NCBI RefSeq assembly: GCF_040054535.1
Contig: NC_090777.1
Coordinates: 8,837,501 to 8,901,500, forward strand
DNA from: Antennarius striatus
Taxonomy: Eukaryota > Chordata > Actinopteri > Lophiiformes > Antennariidae
DNA length: 64,000 bases
Reading direction: 5' to 3'
The translations under genes and the position numbers were made by a program. Shown piece by piece: positions 36,077-46,820 of this stretch (the first letter of the stretch is position 1; the number at the start of each line of letters is the position of its first letter). The notes beneath the pieces were generated by a model that saw only the letters and a list, made by a program, of their open reading frames with translations, made no database searches and was not told where the DNA came from.

Positions 36077-37090
36077 CTAGCGGTTGCGCTGATGTTGCAC
36101 TGCACAAGCTTGAGCAACAATGCTGTTTGGCTGCAGTGTAACAGTATGTTCAGTCACACAGTCCGACACAACTAAAATGTACTGGTGCCCCCTACTGCTC
36201 TTTACTAATGGGCCAACTATGTCCATTGCTATGCGCTGAAAGGGGATGGAGATTATGGGCATTGGTTGGAGGAAAGCATGGTCTGACTGGCGCACATAAG
36301 CAGTCTTTTGACATGTGGGACATGTTTTGCAGTACGTTTGAACATCATCATACATGGAGGGCCAATAAAAACGGGAACTCGTGCGTAAAAAGGTCTTGTT
36401 GCGACCTAGATGACCTGCCCAGGGCAAGGTGTGTGCCAAGTGCAGGATAATCTGTCGGCAGGACACAGGCACCACTAGGCGCTTAACACTATCAGCCACA
36501 GCATACAAAACACCATTTTCTACAATAAAACACTGTTTGTTGCCCTTTTCCGCATCCAGCCCCGCAACCACCTTATCAAACAATGGCTTTAGAGACACAT
36601 CCTCCTTTTGTACAGTCCCAATGTTCTCTGGCACCTCCCACATGTCCTTTAAAAGCCCCTCCTTACAGTCCGGCCCCCTTGAGTTCAGTCGTTTTTCAAA
36701 TCGTCGCTGCCGGCGAGACTTCCGTGGACCCTTGTTCCCTCCCTCAAACAGGTCACTGTCCAAGGTGGGAAATGGGTACAAACAAGGGTCCCTGGTTTGC
36801 TCAGCAGTCACCCCAGCACTAGCCTTGGCTCGGGTGATCACGAGTCCTGACAGAGCCTTCACACCATCCATGTCCTCATTCCCCTCTTCCCGCAGTACAT
36901 CTAGCAGCACCGGTAGGTCCCATCCCAAAATGGCAGCCACAGGCAACTTCTCCACCACCCCCACAGTCATCAAATACGGCTGCTCTTCCACCACAATTGT
37001 CAGTTCTGCCGTGGGGTAGGAATGCCTGTCGCCATGCACACACATAATGTCCTCCTGTGAGCAACAGTCAATCACCCCGGTGGGCACCAA
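36077..37090 (-). pseudogene. Gmr1-like protease C-terminal part and integrase N-terminal part
   Basis: 337-residue frame. It opens with the end of the aspartic protease (VGVVEKLPVAAILGWDLPVL, the usual ILGxD second motif), followed by a charged linker. Then comes the integrase zinc-binding H2C2: HLAHTLPWAGHLGRNKTFLR, YWPSMYDDV, YCKTCPTCQK. The start of the catalytic core follows with the first Asp in RIAMDIVGPLVKSSRGHQY. The frame runs into the outer gypsy after VAQACAVQ, losing the second Asp and the Glu. No RT motif lies between protease and integrase. Confidence 0.85.
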
Positions 37091-37482
37091 GTCTCACCAG
37101 AGTCAATAAGCGCACTCACAGGCTGTCCATTAATGACAACGTCCTTAAAACGCTGCCGTTTTGCTGCAGTTTTTACCTCCTCAGCTAGCGAAGTGTAACA
37201 AGCACCAGTAAGCTTCGCCTTTCTGAGTGGGCACAGAGAGGCTTTGTGCCCTGGCTGCTGACAATAAAAACAGATTAGCTCCTTACCGGTACCTTGCTGA
37301 CTGGCTGCTGAGCTGGGGTTCGAGGATGGCTGGTAGTTTCCTCTGCCTGCTGGTCGGGGCTGCGCCTGGAACTGTCGACCTGGACTGCCTGGGTGTGCTG
37401 CTGGGCCTCCTCGTCGGGCATTGATGTATTGCAGCGCCAGCTTGGACGCTGCTACCCCATCTGCAGGCTCATGCTCCTTCAC
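37072..37482 (-). pseudogene. Gmr1-like Gag C-terminus (end of SCAN-like region, zinc knuckle) and protease start
   Basis: KEHEPADGVAAS is the last SCAN-like helix. It is followed by a Gly/Pro/Gln-rich spacer, a CCHC knuckle CFYCQQPGHKASLC (C-x2-C-x4-H-x4-C) for RNA binding, and the protease active site SALIDSGETW. One frame shift separates it from the main Gag frame (37552-38283) and one from the protease/integrase frame (36077-37090). Confidence 0.85.
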
Positions 37483-37551
37483 CCAGGTGCGAATGTCGGC
37501 CGGCAGGACACGCAGAAGCTGTGCTCACCAATCTGCTCCTTCGTGTGCTGC

Positions 37552-38283
37552 TCAGGCCGAATCCAGCCGATAGAGTCCCTTCAGGCGGTGGTAAGTCTCC
37601 GTTGGATTCTCTCCTTGAGGCACCATACTGGACCGGAACTGCTGCCGATATGTCTCTGGTGAAACATCAAACTTGGCCAGGAGCACTTCCCTCAGGTCGG
37701 GGTACTGGTGGGCCCTCTCCTCGTCCATTGCTGTGTAGGCCTCCAGCACCTTTCCACTGAGCAATGGCACCAGGCGGCACGCCCACTCCGACTGCGGCCA
37801 TCCCCACGTCTTGGCCATGCGCTCAAAGCGCAGGAGGTAGCTTTCGATATCCTCTCCAGCCACATACGGGGGAATTTTGGGGTCGCCGTATGGTCTCGCC
37901 TCAAGTCTGTAAAGTTCGTCTCTGCTACTCACGTGCATCCTGTGAGGGTCTATGGGAGAGCTGCGGGCCCGTCGTGGAGCAGGTGTTGGTAGATCCAGCC
38001 GGAGGCTCATGGATGACCCTTCAGCTGGTGACACAGCCTCTGCAGGCGCCAGATTGTGCACTGCAGGCTTCAACTTGGCCGTTTGGGGTACTGGCATCGA
38101 AGCCCGGAGTCCTTTCAGCTCTGCCAGGAACCCCTCATCTCTCCTCTGCTGGCCTTCCATAAAATGTCTCATTAAACCAATGAGCTCACCCAAAGGTTGT
38201 GTTTCTTCCTCCGTGGTAGCCAATTCTGCCTCCTCTGGCTCCAACTTCTTTTGTTGCGACCGTCTTTTCCTTCGGCTGGCCAT
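37552..38283 (-). pseudogene. Gmr1-like Gag with SCAN-like capsid domain
   Basis: Starts at ATG 38283-38281 (MASRRKRRSQQKKLEPEE), just after the primer-binding site. The middle holds a capsid-like region (YLLRFERMAKTWGWPQSEWA, LVPLLSGKVLEAYTAMDEE). It is followed by the SCAN-like segment VSPETYRQQFRSSMVPQ and ETYHRLKGLYR. The next frame continues with RPEQHTKEQIGEQLLRVLP and WVKEHEP, strikingly like vertebrate SCAN domains. The frame shift near 37560 and the loss of downstream pol make it a pseudogene. Confidence 0.85.
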
Positions 38284-38299
38284 CCCACTTCTGACACCA
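38282..38299 (-). other. Primer-binding site of the Gmr1-like element
   Basis: On the minus strand 'tggtgtcagaagtggga' starts two bases after the LTR and begins TGG, as expected for pairing with a tRNA 3' CCA end. The tRNA is not identified. Confidence 0.6.
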
Positions 38300-38301
38300 A
38301 A

Positions 38302-39155
38302 TGTGACGGGTTCGTGTATGCGGTAAAAAAATAACTTGATGGAGCAGCCGCAAAAGTTCAATTTTTGGTGGAGTTTTTATTCACACCACAATAACCAGTG
38401 AAAAAATATTTACAGTGAAAAATAAAAAGTCCCAAACCAAAAACCCAGTGCAACAAAAAGAAGTATATACAGAGGAAATCCACAACAATGACCATTTACA
38501 AATCGCTCCACTATAGCTCCTTGTAACTCTCCGACTCTAACCAATGCCAATGCCAACTCTAACTACCATCTCCCCCCATGAGACAAAAATGCAGCCCTTA
38601 AATAACCCCATGCCCCTCCCCTGGCATACCAACATTAATTGAACGGTGTTGTTTTTACAATAACTAATATAATAAAACTAGAAACAGAAAAACCTTACAA
38701 AATAAAACCAGAACAGAATAAAACATAAATGCCCCTCATATGGCTGTTTACATAAAGCAAAAAGTCGACAAAATACAAAACAGTTCAACAACGTACCAAA
38801 TGGTACAGTCCTGTCTCAATAGCGCGCCACAATGCGCTATTTAAGAGTCACCTCAGTAGAGCCTCGGTTTGGCCCACTCCAGAGGCGGAGCAACACCGCA
38901 TCCACAGGTGAGCGTTTGTAGTTGGAAGCACGCATGGGCGCCGGGTGTGCACCCCCGATGCACCACCGTGACAGTTTGGTGGATAACTCACCCGTGAATG
39001 TACCGTATGTAAAACAGTCTGAGCGGGACCGGTCTCCTGCGGTCCTGCCAGAAAAAAACGACAGCTCCGCTGCAGCCGCTCTCCTGCGCAAGGGAGAGGC
39101 GCGCGGAGCGAAGATGAACGGTGATGGACGGAGCAGTCTCTACCGTTCCGTCACA
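38302..39155 (-). repeat. 5' LTR of the Gmr1-like element (854 bp)
   Basis: TGTGACGGG...CCGTCACA inverted ends. It lies immediately upstream (minus strand) of the primer-binding site and Gag. No matching 3' LTR is seen in the window. Confidence 0.8.
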
Positions 39156-39396
39156 GCCGGGATTGTTACTGGCTTCTTACTATGTAGCAAGACAGGGCAA
39201 ATGTGACTGACATTTCTGTGTGCTTGAGCAATATGTTGAAGTATCATTGCAAACTGTTTTGAGTGTAGTTTGAGAAATAACTTTGGCCCATCTTGTTCTA
39301 ATAATTGGCCATAAAGGCGCAAAAGTGCATTTGTCCCCATTAACAGTGGGATTTTACTGTTAAAGTGACACTCAGGAACGACGAGGGCCAAAACAG

Positions 39397-39771
39397 CTAA
39401 TTGTTGGTCTTTGCCGGCAACATTCTTAGGAAATGTAATGTGTGTCTGAATGTAGCCCAGATATGGGACATTTTGCCCTCCGGCTCAATTTCAAGAAGAG
39501 CATTTATCTGTTGAATAGGAAGATGGAACAGATGCCTTTCGTGGAAATTCCCAGAAATGGTTGTGACTTGTGAGCCTGAGTCCATTATGGATTCACATGG
39601 TATGCCATCAACAAGTACGGAAGCTGCACAACGTGGGCCGATAAGACCTTGTGGAACAAGGTCAAGACAGATGGCTGTGGGTTGCATTTGTTCTGCATCT
39701 TGCATTCCAGTGTCATAATTTCGAGTCTTGGGGCTGAGGGATTTAAAGGATTCATCTCCCGGGCATCCCAC
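39397..39771 (-). pseudogene. Gypsy aspartic protease region (outer element)
   Basis: Cleaves the polyprotein. The active-site motif is SIMDSGSQVTTIS, preceded by PRCAASVLVDGIPC. The downstream protease sequence continues in another frame at 39391-39140 (LALVVPECHFNSKIPLLMGTN) up to the Gmr1-like LTR at 39155. A stop (39397) lies inside the domain. Confidence 0.8.
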
Positions 39772-39785
39772 GACAGGAGCTGCTA

Positions 39786-40347
39786 CTAGTTTAATGCGAA
39801 GGGATTTGTGGCTTGTCGTGCGGCAAAGTCAGCTTGCTTCTTTCTTAACTCAGCATTCTTTTCTCGAACAAGTGTGGGATTTTGTACATTGGTGCAGCTG
39901 GCTGCAATATGGTTATCTTCTCCACACTTAAAACAGTACCACGCCCGGGGTGTGCCAGGTGGTTTAGCAGCAGTCCACGGGTGTCGGGTGTTAACAGCTA
40001 GGAACTCCTTGGATACAGGGTTCATTCTCTTGGTTGAATGTTGGTTTTGGACAAGCATTTGGACTTGTCTGGTTAACTCAGCTATTTGGTTTTCAAGCTT
40101 AGCAGTTTCAGTGGTCCTTGGTTGCACAGGTTGCGTTGTAAGAAGAGGTTCAGGATTTGGGAATGGTTCTTTCACTTGTGATGTAACTGCTCACCTGCTT
40201 TGTGAGGTCATTCACTCTTTGTTCAATGTTTACAGTTCCAGAGTCTCTCGAGTTCAGATTTGCGACTGGTATTTGGTCAAAGTTGGGTAAACTGAAGACT
40301 GACTGAGCATGTGTAGCAGCCTTTGTTGCACCTAAGTGTTTTTTCAT
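39786..40347 (-). pseudogene. Gypsy Gag C-terminal part with CCHC knuckle (outer element)
   Basis: Two overlapping frames (40347-40150 and 40175-39786) separated by a frame shift. The second carries WYCFKCGEDNHIAASC (C-x2-C-x4-H-x4-C), then a basic helix ELRKKQADFAARQ. Nucleic-acid binding part of Gag. Confidence 0.8.
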
Positions 40348-40654
40348 GTGGTCTAACGACGGTCTTGTTCAGTCCTTAACATGAGGAGAAGCTCGGGAAA
40401 CAAGGGTGGAATGTTCTTTTTTGCTTCAAGCTGAAGACTAATCGTAAGGCTTTGGTCCCAGCAGCCACGAATGAATTGTTTGAGGAGTAGCTCATTAACA
40501 TTCGTTGCAGAGGCTCCCCCTCTAGAAATGACTCAAGTGAGAAGGCTGTGAAGACGGATCAAGAAAGCAGATGGCTTTTCTCCATTATTTTGGTTGGAGC
40601 CAAGAAATGCAGGAAAAGAGTTCCTCCCCATCCTCAACAACTCCAAAGGCAGAA

Positions 40655-41518
40655 TCAAGCTAAGAGACATAAGCGCTCGGGGATGCAGTGACCCCTAAAG
40701 GTTTTACAACCTAAGATGCAGGGGTAAGTAAGCTCTCCAGTATTTTCCTGACTTTTGAGAGAATCATTCAAAGAAGTGTCACTGAGCAGAAGGTCCACTT
40801 GGGTGCGCCATGTCTCATAATCGACTTTGCCATTAGGCCGAGGGAGTCTACCTGAGAAGGTGCGAATCTTTGTATGTACAGGTGGCATGTGACCGGGCTC
40901 ATTACGAATAATATGCTCAACCACTACTTTCTGAATGTGTGAAGGGTTGTAGATACTTTCATCAATTTGTACAAAGCTGCGCAAAGTGCGAGTCTGCTGA
41001 TTGAGGGCGCTTGTAGGCTCTACATGTTCAGTTGAGGCCGTCTCTGGTTTTTCATCAGTAGTCGTAATGTCATGTTCACTAGGCAGTTGCACCTCAGTCT
41101 TGAGCGGATGGCTGACTTGACTCTCACTTTCAAGAAAGCTAAGGAAGCCTGCTCTTCCACTACCACCCATAAACTCTAGTTCTTTCAGATATCGACGGGC
41201 CATCTCTCTGCCTATCTCTTCTTGAGTGATGTCTCTCACCGTTTTAGAATACCAGGTAAGTGTTGGGTCTTCGGGATCAGCAAGTTCCCCCAGGGTTGAA
41301 GGATTTATCTTTAATATAGCTTGTTCAGCGTCATAAACAATAAGAATCCTACCTTCCGGCTGATGTGGTTCATTGGGAACTCAAATGATTTGGGATATTT
41401 TACCATTAGCCACAAACACCTCATTAATATCGTCATCACTATAACGGCTACCAACTCCCGTAACATACAGGGTTTTCTGGCTATCAACTTGGAAGCGATT
41501 ACAAAGATCAAACTCCAT
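40655..41518 (-). pseudogene. PNMA-like Gag N-terminal part of the outer gypsy
   Basis: Starts at ATG 41518-41516 (MEFDLCNRFQVDSQKTLYVT). The first about 70 residues have an RRM-like layout (TLYVTGVGSRYSDDDINEVF), as in PNMA-family proteins, and contain one in-frame stop (after SQII). The frame continues through VRDITQEEIGREMARRYLKE to a capsid-type segment (IRTFSGRLPRPNGKVDYETW) and then breaks. Function in the living element would be particle assembly. PNMA similarity is from motif memory. Confidence 0.7.
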
Positions 41519-41609
41519 GTTAAAAATATATCGTTGTTGACAGTGTGTTGTATTAGTTGGAGATAAAAAAAACCACTATGCCAATCTCCTGGCTGGCTCG
41601 TCACTAATT

Positions 41610-42640
41610 TGTAACCCTCTTATTGAGTAGGCTGGACAAATATCTAAATATCTATATCTATTGGGCTCTAAATATCTGTATATATCTACCCAAGATGTAG
41701 GTTCTACTAGGTTCAAGGACACTGGTGGTGGTGATTGGAAAATTGATACCTCCTCCCTAATAACACGGACAAAATTTAAGTAATATTTAAATGTATTTAG
41801 CAAACCAATATGAACATTTAAAATTTTTCAAACACATGAACAAATAGCAAAATATATTTTTCCACACCCTTATAACTGTCCTTTTCAGTTGTGGTTTCAA
41901 TGTTTATTCAATGTCTATAGTTCTTCAAGGTTATTCAATTTTATGTTAGATCTGACTTAAGAAAAGTAACAAAAAAGGAAAAAAAAACCCTGAGATCTCA
42001 ATTAATAAAAAAATTCTTAAAGGACTTGTAATCCTTTTCCTACCACCCTCCTGGGAACCAGGTGGAGCATTTAGGAGTATCTGTATCCACTGTATCCACT
42101 GTACACCTTCCACGGGGTATGCAGTCCACGCATGTCAAGGCATCAAGTCTTGGTGCAGATTTCACCCATAAAAAAAAAACCCAGCCTGTACACAATTGTA
42201 CAGAGCAGTTACTATTAGTGATCAATTAACAACAAAAAAACACATTCCCATCGCATTTTGAAAAGAAAATCATATTCCGACTGGTTTTATAATTAATTTG
42301 CATTTTCTGGTTTATGTTACTCACCAGGATTATCTTCAACAAAAAGAAAAAAACATCCACTCTCCGTGGCTCAACCACTCAACACCAAACTTTTACAGCG
42401 TGTCGCTCTGTATCAAACTTTCACAGCGTCCCTCTCAACACCAAACTTTTACAGCGTGTCGCTCTGTATCAAACTTCCACAGCGTCTCCTCCATGCGGAT
42501 GGCTGCAGCTCATAAAAGCTGATGAGCTCTGAGCAGGTGTGAGTGTGATTGGCACAGAGGTGTGTTCAGGGCACATAGGAAAACCCGTATTCAACCAAAA
42601 AACCTGTTCGAACAGAAATAATAAGAATAATAAGGTTACA
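41610..42640 (-). repeat. 5' LTR of the outer gypsy (1031 bp)
   Basis: TGTAACCC at 41610 and AGGTTACA at 42640. It contains a tandem duplication ('acaccaaacttttacagcg' twice, near 42380-42440) and about 380 bp absent from the other LTR. Apart from these the two LTRs are close to identical over long stretches. Confidence 0.88.
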
Positions 42641-42804
42641 TATTCAAGAAAAGTAAAGGAGGGCAAAGGTATTATCATTTTTTTTAAACAATAGGGATTG
42701 GATTTCCTTTTAAATCAGATAAATACAGGACTTTTCACGGTTTGGCGTGGCAGTTCTGGTGTGTGGCAGGGAGAGGCCAGGCTGGTGGGTGGAGCCACGG
42801 CTCC

Positions 42805-42963
42805 ACACCTGAGATATATATATGGCCATATTCTTTGGCGAGATCAACCAAGCGCATCCCTTTTTCATGCTTTTCTATTATCTCTTGCTTTGTATGTATG
42901 GACAAAAAACCTCTTTTCTTCATCTTTTCTTTTCCTCTTTTCTGTCACTTTCTTGGGGTCCAT
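42805..42963 (-). pseudogene. Tigger/pogo-like transposase N-terminal fragment
   Basis: The minus strand reads MDPKKVTEKRKRK, then after a frame shift HTKQEIIEKHEKGMRLVDLA KEYG (split by me after 20 residues). This is the start of the CENP-B-type helix-turn-helix of Tigger (JRK/TIGD-like) transposases. The match ends at an AT repeat near 42820. No DDE domain. Confidence 0.65.
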
Positions 42964-43201
42964 GACGAATACTCAAAAAGTTATTATTTTTGTGCAAAAC
43001 TATCAGAACACCTCATGGGTCGAGGGCCGAAGGACGAAGATGCTGCACAGACACCTATCGCTACAGACTGAGGTCCCTCTTAGCCAATGGGATGCCAGGA
43101 TGCTATTTAATAGCCAATGGCAGAGCAGCTATAAGAATGTTGCGTTCAGGAACCTTTGGGAGTTGGGAGTAAGTAGAGGTACCATTGAGTATATATATAT
43201 A

Positions 43202-43620
43202 CCCATTAATTAGATTCATTAATTACGCTGCAAATTAACACGCTATAAAAATTAACGCAATTAATCATGAGCGACATGTCAATGTGCAAGCATTTTAAAT
43301 TTGGCTCATTGAGTGACCCGTAGGCTGCAGTGGCACGTCACTTTGTACCTGCGCCACTAGTCAAAAGCAGGTTGACTGACAACACAGATGGACGCGACAC
43401 AGGAGAGCGAGGCAAGCCCAACTTGGACCTTTGGGCGGAAAGTTTATTTATAAAAAGAACAAAGACGGGACTATCAACACGCAGTGATTTGTACCTTTTG
43501 TAAAAAAGAATTTTCATATCACCGAAGCAGTTCCAGCCTAACGTATTATTTAAATGCAAAACATGTCAGGGACACAGAGTTGTCTATTGTCAGTCCCTAT
43601 AACGTTACCTTACCCTTTTA
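43202..43620 (+). mobile_element. hAT remnant with BED zinc finger
   Basis: Left-end sequence resembling the hAT at 3781 ('attaattagattcattaatta', 'cgctgcaaattaac') is followed by a degenerate coding stretch. This reads ICTFCKKEFSYHRSSSS then YYLNAKH (about 43490-43570), a BED finger (C-x2-C ... H-x4-H) in which the first His reads Tyr. The rest of the transposase is missing; LINE sequence follows. Confidence 0.65.
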
Positions 43621-43639
43621 AAGGAAATACCTGTTTGCA

Positions 43640-45667
43640 TGCCTGTTGGCACCATCACCAGACACGGGAAGGAGTGTAGCACTGTTGAGGGGAATAGTGA
43701 ACGAGCGAATGAATAAACGGCCTTTTCGGTTCAGCTCTCCCACCACTCCCATGTCCTCGTCCCAGGCCTCTCCCGGCCCTGTGGACCGCTCCACTGATGT
43801 TCCCTCCTCCTGTGCTTCCTCTCCTTCCACCCCTGCCACTTCTCCCAAACCCACTCCAAGAGCTGCGAAGCTCAACGGCCCCACCTCAACCACTGGTCTA
43901 CCAACCTCGCCATGACCTCCTGCTCCCACCACAACTGAGACCGTTATCACTGCAGACCTGGTGACGACAATGCTGCGGAGGCTCCGTCCCTATAAGGCGG
44001 CTGGACCAGATAAGATCTCCCGATGACTCCTCCGAGCCTGTGCTTCAGAACTAGGGGACCCCCTGCAGCAATTGTTCAACCTCAGTCTGCGGCAGGGGAG
44101 GGTCCCGTCACTGTGGAAGACCTCCTGCATCGTCCCTGTACCCAAGAAAGGATGCCCTACTGAGCTCAACGACCACTGACCGGTCGCTCTTACCTCCCAT
44201 GTAATGAAGACCCTAGAGCGACTGGTCCTGGAGCTCATGCGTCCACAGGAGCAGGGTGTAATGGATCCTCTCCGGTTTGCCTATCAGGCCAAGGTTGGGG
44301 TTGACGACGCTGTCTTGTACCTCCTCCACCATGTGCTCTCCTACCTGGACGCCAGGGGCTGTGCCGTCAGGGTGCTCTTCTTTGACTTTTCGAGCACCTT
44401 CAACACCATCCAGCCCTAGCTCCTGCAGGATAAACTGACCTCCATTGCTGTGGAGTCCTACCTCGTGAGCTGGATCACGGACTACCTAATGGACAGACCC
44501 CAGTATGTCCGTATGGGGTTTGTCTTTATGGTGATCAGCAGCATGGGGGCGCCACAGGGGACCATGCTCTCCCCCATTCTCTCCACCTACTACACATCGG
44601 ACTTCAAGCACAACATTCCACATAAAGAAGTACTCTGATGACACTGCGATTGTGGCATGTATCCGGGAGGGTGATGAGAGGGAGTACAGGGCATTGGTGG
44701 CTGACTTCATGGAGTGGTGCCAGCAGAACCAGCTCCAGCTCAACGTCTCCAAGACGAAGGAGATGGTGCTGGATTTCCGGCAGGCACCTCTCTCTCCATA
44801 GCAAGTGATCATCGAGGGCAGTGAGGTGGAGGTGGGAGAAAACTATAAGTACCTGGGACTGCAGCTTGAAAGCAAACTGGACTGGTCACTCAGCTCGGAC
44901 TACAAGAAGGGGCAGAGCAGGATGTACTTCCTTAATGTACTGGCCTCCTTTAACATCTGTCCTAAGCTCCTTCTCATGTTCTATTAGTCTGTAGTTTCCA
45001 GTGTGCTGTCATATGCCATTGTGTGTTAGGGTGGCGGGGCCAGGAAAAGATATATGGACCGTCTTACCAGACTCATCCGCAGAGCGGGCTCAGTGGTCGG
45101 GCTGAGCCTGGACTCTATGGAGATGATTCTGGAGAGCAGGACCATGTCCAAAGTCAGGGCTATCATGAACAATACCAGCCATCCCCTGCACACCACCTTC
45201 TCCCAGTAGAGAAGCACCTTCAGTGGCAGACTGCTGTCACACAGCGCCCCCAAAGAGAGGCTGAGGTCCTCCTTCGTGCCCCGTGCCATCAGGGGGTACA
45301 ATGACTGTCTCAGGAGGAGCGGGGGGGTGGAGGGGGTGGCGAGGTCAGCATGCGTTTGAATGCTTTTTATTTAATTTTATACTATTTATATTTTAATTTT
45401 ATACTGTTTATATTTTAATTTCATATTTTAATTTTATGCTGTTTATATTTTAGTTATATTTTGGTGTATGTCCTGTTAATGCTACATGTGTCTGTTAGTG
45501 TTGTGTATGTCTTGTGGTATGTCCTGTTATGTCAGTGTTTTGTTTTTTGTTTTTGTTTTGTTTTTCTCTGGTGTTAACCCAGTATTTATTCATTTATTCA
45601 TTATGTAATGCCTGAGCAGTGGATATGTGCAATTTCCTCCGGGGTTATTAAAGTATCTATCTATCTA
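43640..45667 (+). mobile_element. Rex1/CR1-like LINE copy, RT region
   Basis: A decayed non-LTR retrotransposon. Pieces in order: a Ser/Pro/Thr-rich linker (43646-43915), RT fingers (LLRACASELGDPLQQLFNLS, LWKTSCIVPVPKK), palm (44204-44419 VKTLERL-like, FFDFSSTFNTIQP), GAPQGTMLSPIL (44450-44638) and YSDDTAIVACI. The thumb follows at 44805-44987 (NYKYLGLQLESKLDW) and the C-terminal region at 45005-45304 (RRAGSVVGLSLDSM). Several stops and at least two frame shifts. The 3' end is 'aatttcctccggggttatta' followed by (TCTA)n at 45667. Confidence 0.8.
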
Positions 45668-46820
45668 AGATGCAGAAGGTGCAATACTTGACATAGATCC
45701 AAAGTCAAGTGTTACCCAAACAACAAACCCTGGGTAACAAAGGAGGTGAAGGCTGTCCTGAACAGGAAGAAGTGGGCGTTCAGGAGTGGAATGAAGATTA
45801 GATGAGGGAGGCCCAGCAGGCAGTGAGACTCTGCCTGAGGGAGGCCAGGGAGAAATACAGAAGGAAGCAGGAGAACCAGCTGGGGCGCAACCAGGTGCAG
45901 GAGGTCTGGAGTGGCATGAGGGCCATCACCGGCTATGGAGAGGGCTGCGGTACAGTGGAGGGGAACGTGGAGCGATCTGATGAACTCGCAGCAGACTGGA
46001 CTGGTCTCACAACCTGGACTGTGTATACAAGAAAGGTCAGAGTAGGATGTACTTCCTGAGGAGGCTGCCCTCCTTCAACATCAGCTCTGATCTGCTTAGA
46101 CTGTTTTACCAGTCCATTGTGTCCAGTGTGCTGTTGTACGCCATTGTGTGTTGGGATGGTGCTGCCAAGAAACGGGACACCGAGTGCCTAGACAGGCACA
46201 TCCGGAGGGCTGGCTCTGTGATCGGTCAGGAATTGGACTCTGTAAAGACTGTCCTAGATAGGAGGACTATGTCCAAGTTTAGATCGATCCTCGGTAACAC
46301 CACCCACCCCCTGCACACCACCTTCGCCCAGCAGAGGAGCTCTTTCAGTGGCAGACTGACTCCTCCACTAAGAGACTCAGGTCCTCTTTTGTTCCTCGTG
46401 CCATCAGGGGGCACAACCACTCTCTCAGAAGGAAGGGGGTCGAAGCGGAAGCCGCAGGGTCTTCTAAGTCAGCCGAGAGGGGATAGACTAGGGGGGCCTG
46501 GGGCGTACTGGGGAGGCACTGTGGGAGACTTTGTGGGGGTCCATAGTATAAATCTAGAGTTCGGTTCATCCACGTGATCTGATCTTATATCTTCTTATGC
46601 ATCTCTACATCTTAGGCTTCTTTTATTATATTTTCAGGTTCCTTTGCTTCTTTTTTATGTTAGGATTTTCTGGTGGTGTAACTATGTAATTATGTTAATT
46701 ATGTCATTTATGTAACGTCTTTTGTCTGTGTCAGTCACTGTTATGTGTATTTATTTGTATTTCTTGTGAGCAGATGTCACCCTGAATTTCCTTTAGGATT
46801 ATCTATCTATCTATCTAGAT
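45668..46820 (+). mobile_element. Second Rex1/CR1-like LINE copy, internally deleted
   Basis: Begins with the inter-domain segment (AREKYRRKQENQLGRNQVQE, 45802-46000) and jumps directly to the C-terminal region (46047-46577: MYFLRRLPSFNISSDLLRLF, LLYAIVCWDGAAKK). The whole RT core is missing. The 3' end 'aatttcctttaggattatc' is followed by (TATC)n. Same family as the preceding copy. Confidence 0.8.

Larger units (their letters stand above)
36077..39155 (-). mobile_element. Gmr1-like Ty3/gypsy element, 3'-truncated, nested
   Basis: One LTR (38302-39155), a primer-binding site, a SCAN-like Gag, protease and integrase lie in this order on the minus strand. They then stop abruptly at about 36077-36110, where sequence of the surrounding gypsy resumes. 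No RT, RNase H or second LTR remains. Integrase directly after protease, without RT between, is the gene order of Gmr1-like gypsy elements, and the SCAN-like Gag agrees with that group. It sits in the protease-to-RT interval of the outer element. A later deletion probably removed its 3' half. Confidence 0.85.
31537..42640 (-). mobile_element. Ty3/gypsy LTR retrotransposon, 11.1 kb, with nested insertions
   Basis: Long terminal repeats lie at 31537-32103 and 41610-42640. They share long near-identical stretches such as 'ggcatcaagtcttggtgcag'. Flanking 4-bp repeat TATT (31533-31536 and 42641-42644). A polypurine tract abuts the left LTR, so the coding strand is minus. In coding order: PNMA-like Gag (41518-40655), CCHC knuckle (40175-39786), aspartic protease (39771-39397), a nested Gmr1-like element (39155-36077), RT/RNase H (35930-35161), integrase (34988-33801), an insertion (33024-33830), and a pol C-terminal region (33094-32366). 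Frame shifts, stops and a deletion of most of the RT palm make it non-functional. Confidence 0.9.

Noticed and set aside
38837..39206. ORFs in the GC-rich stretch near 39000
   Set aside because: They fall inside the Gmr1-like LTR and show no homology.
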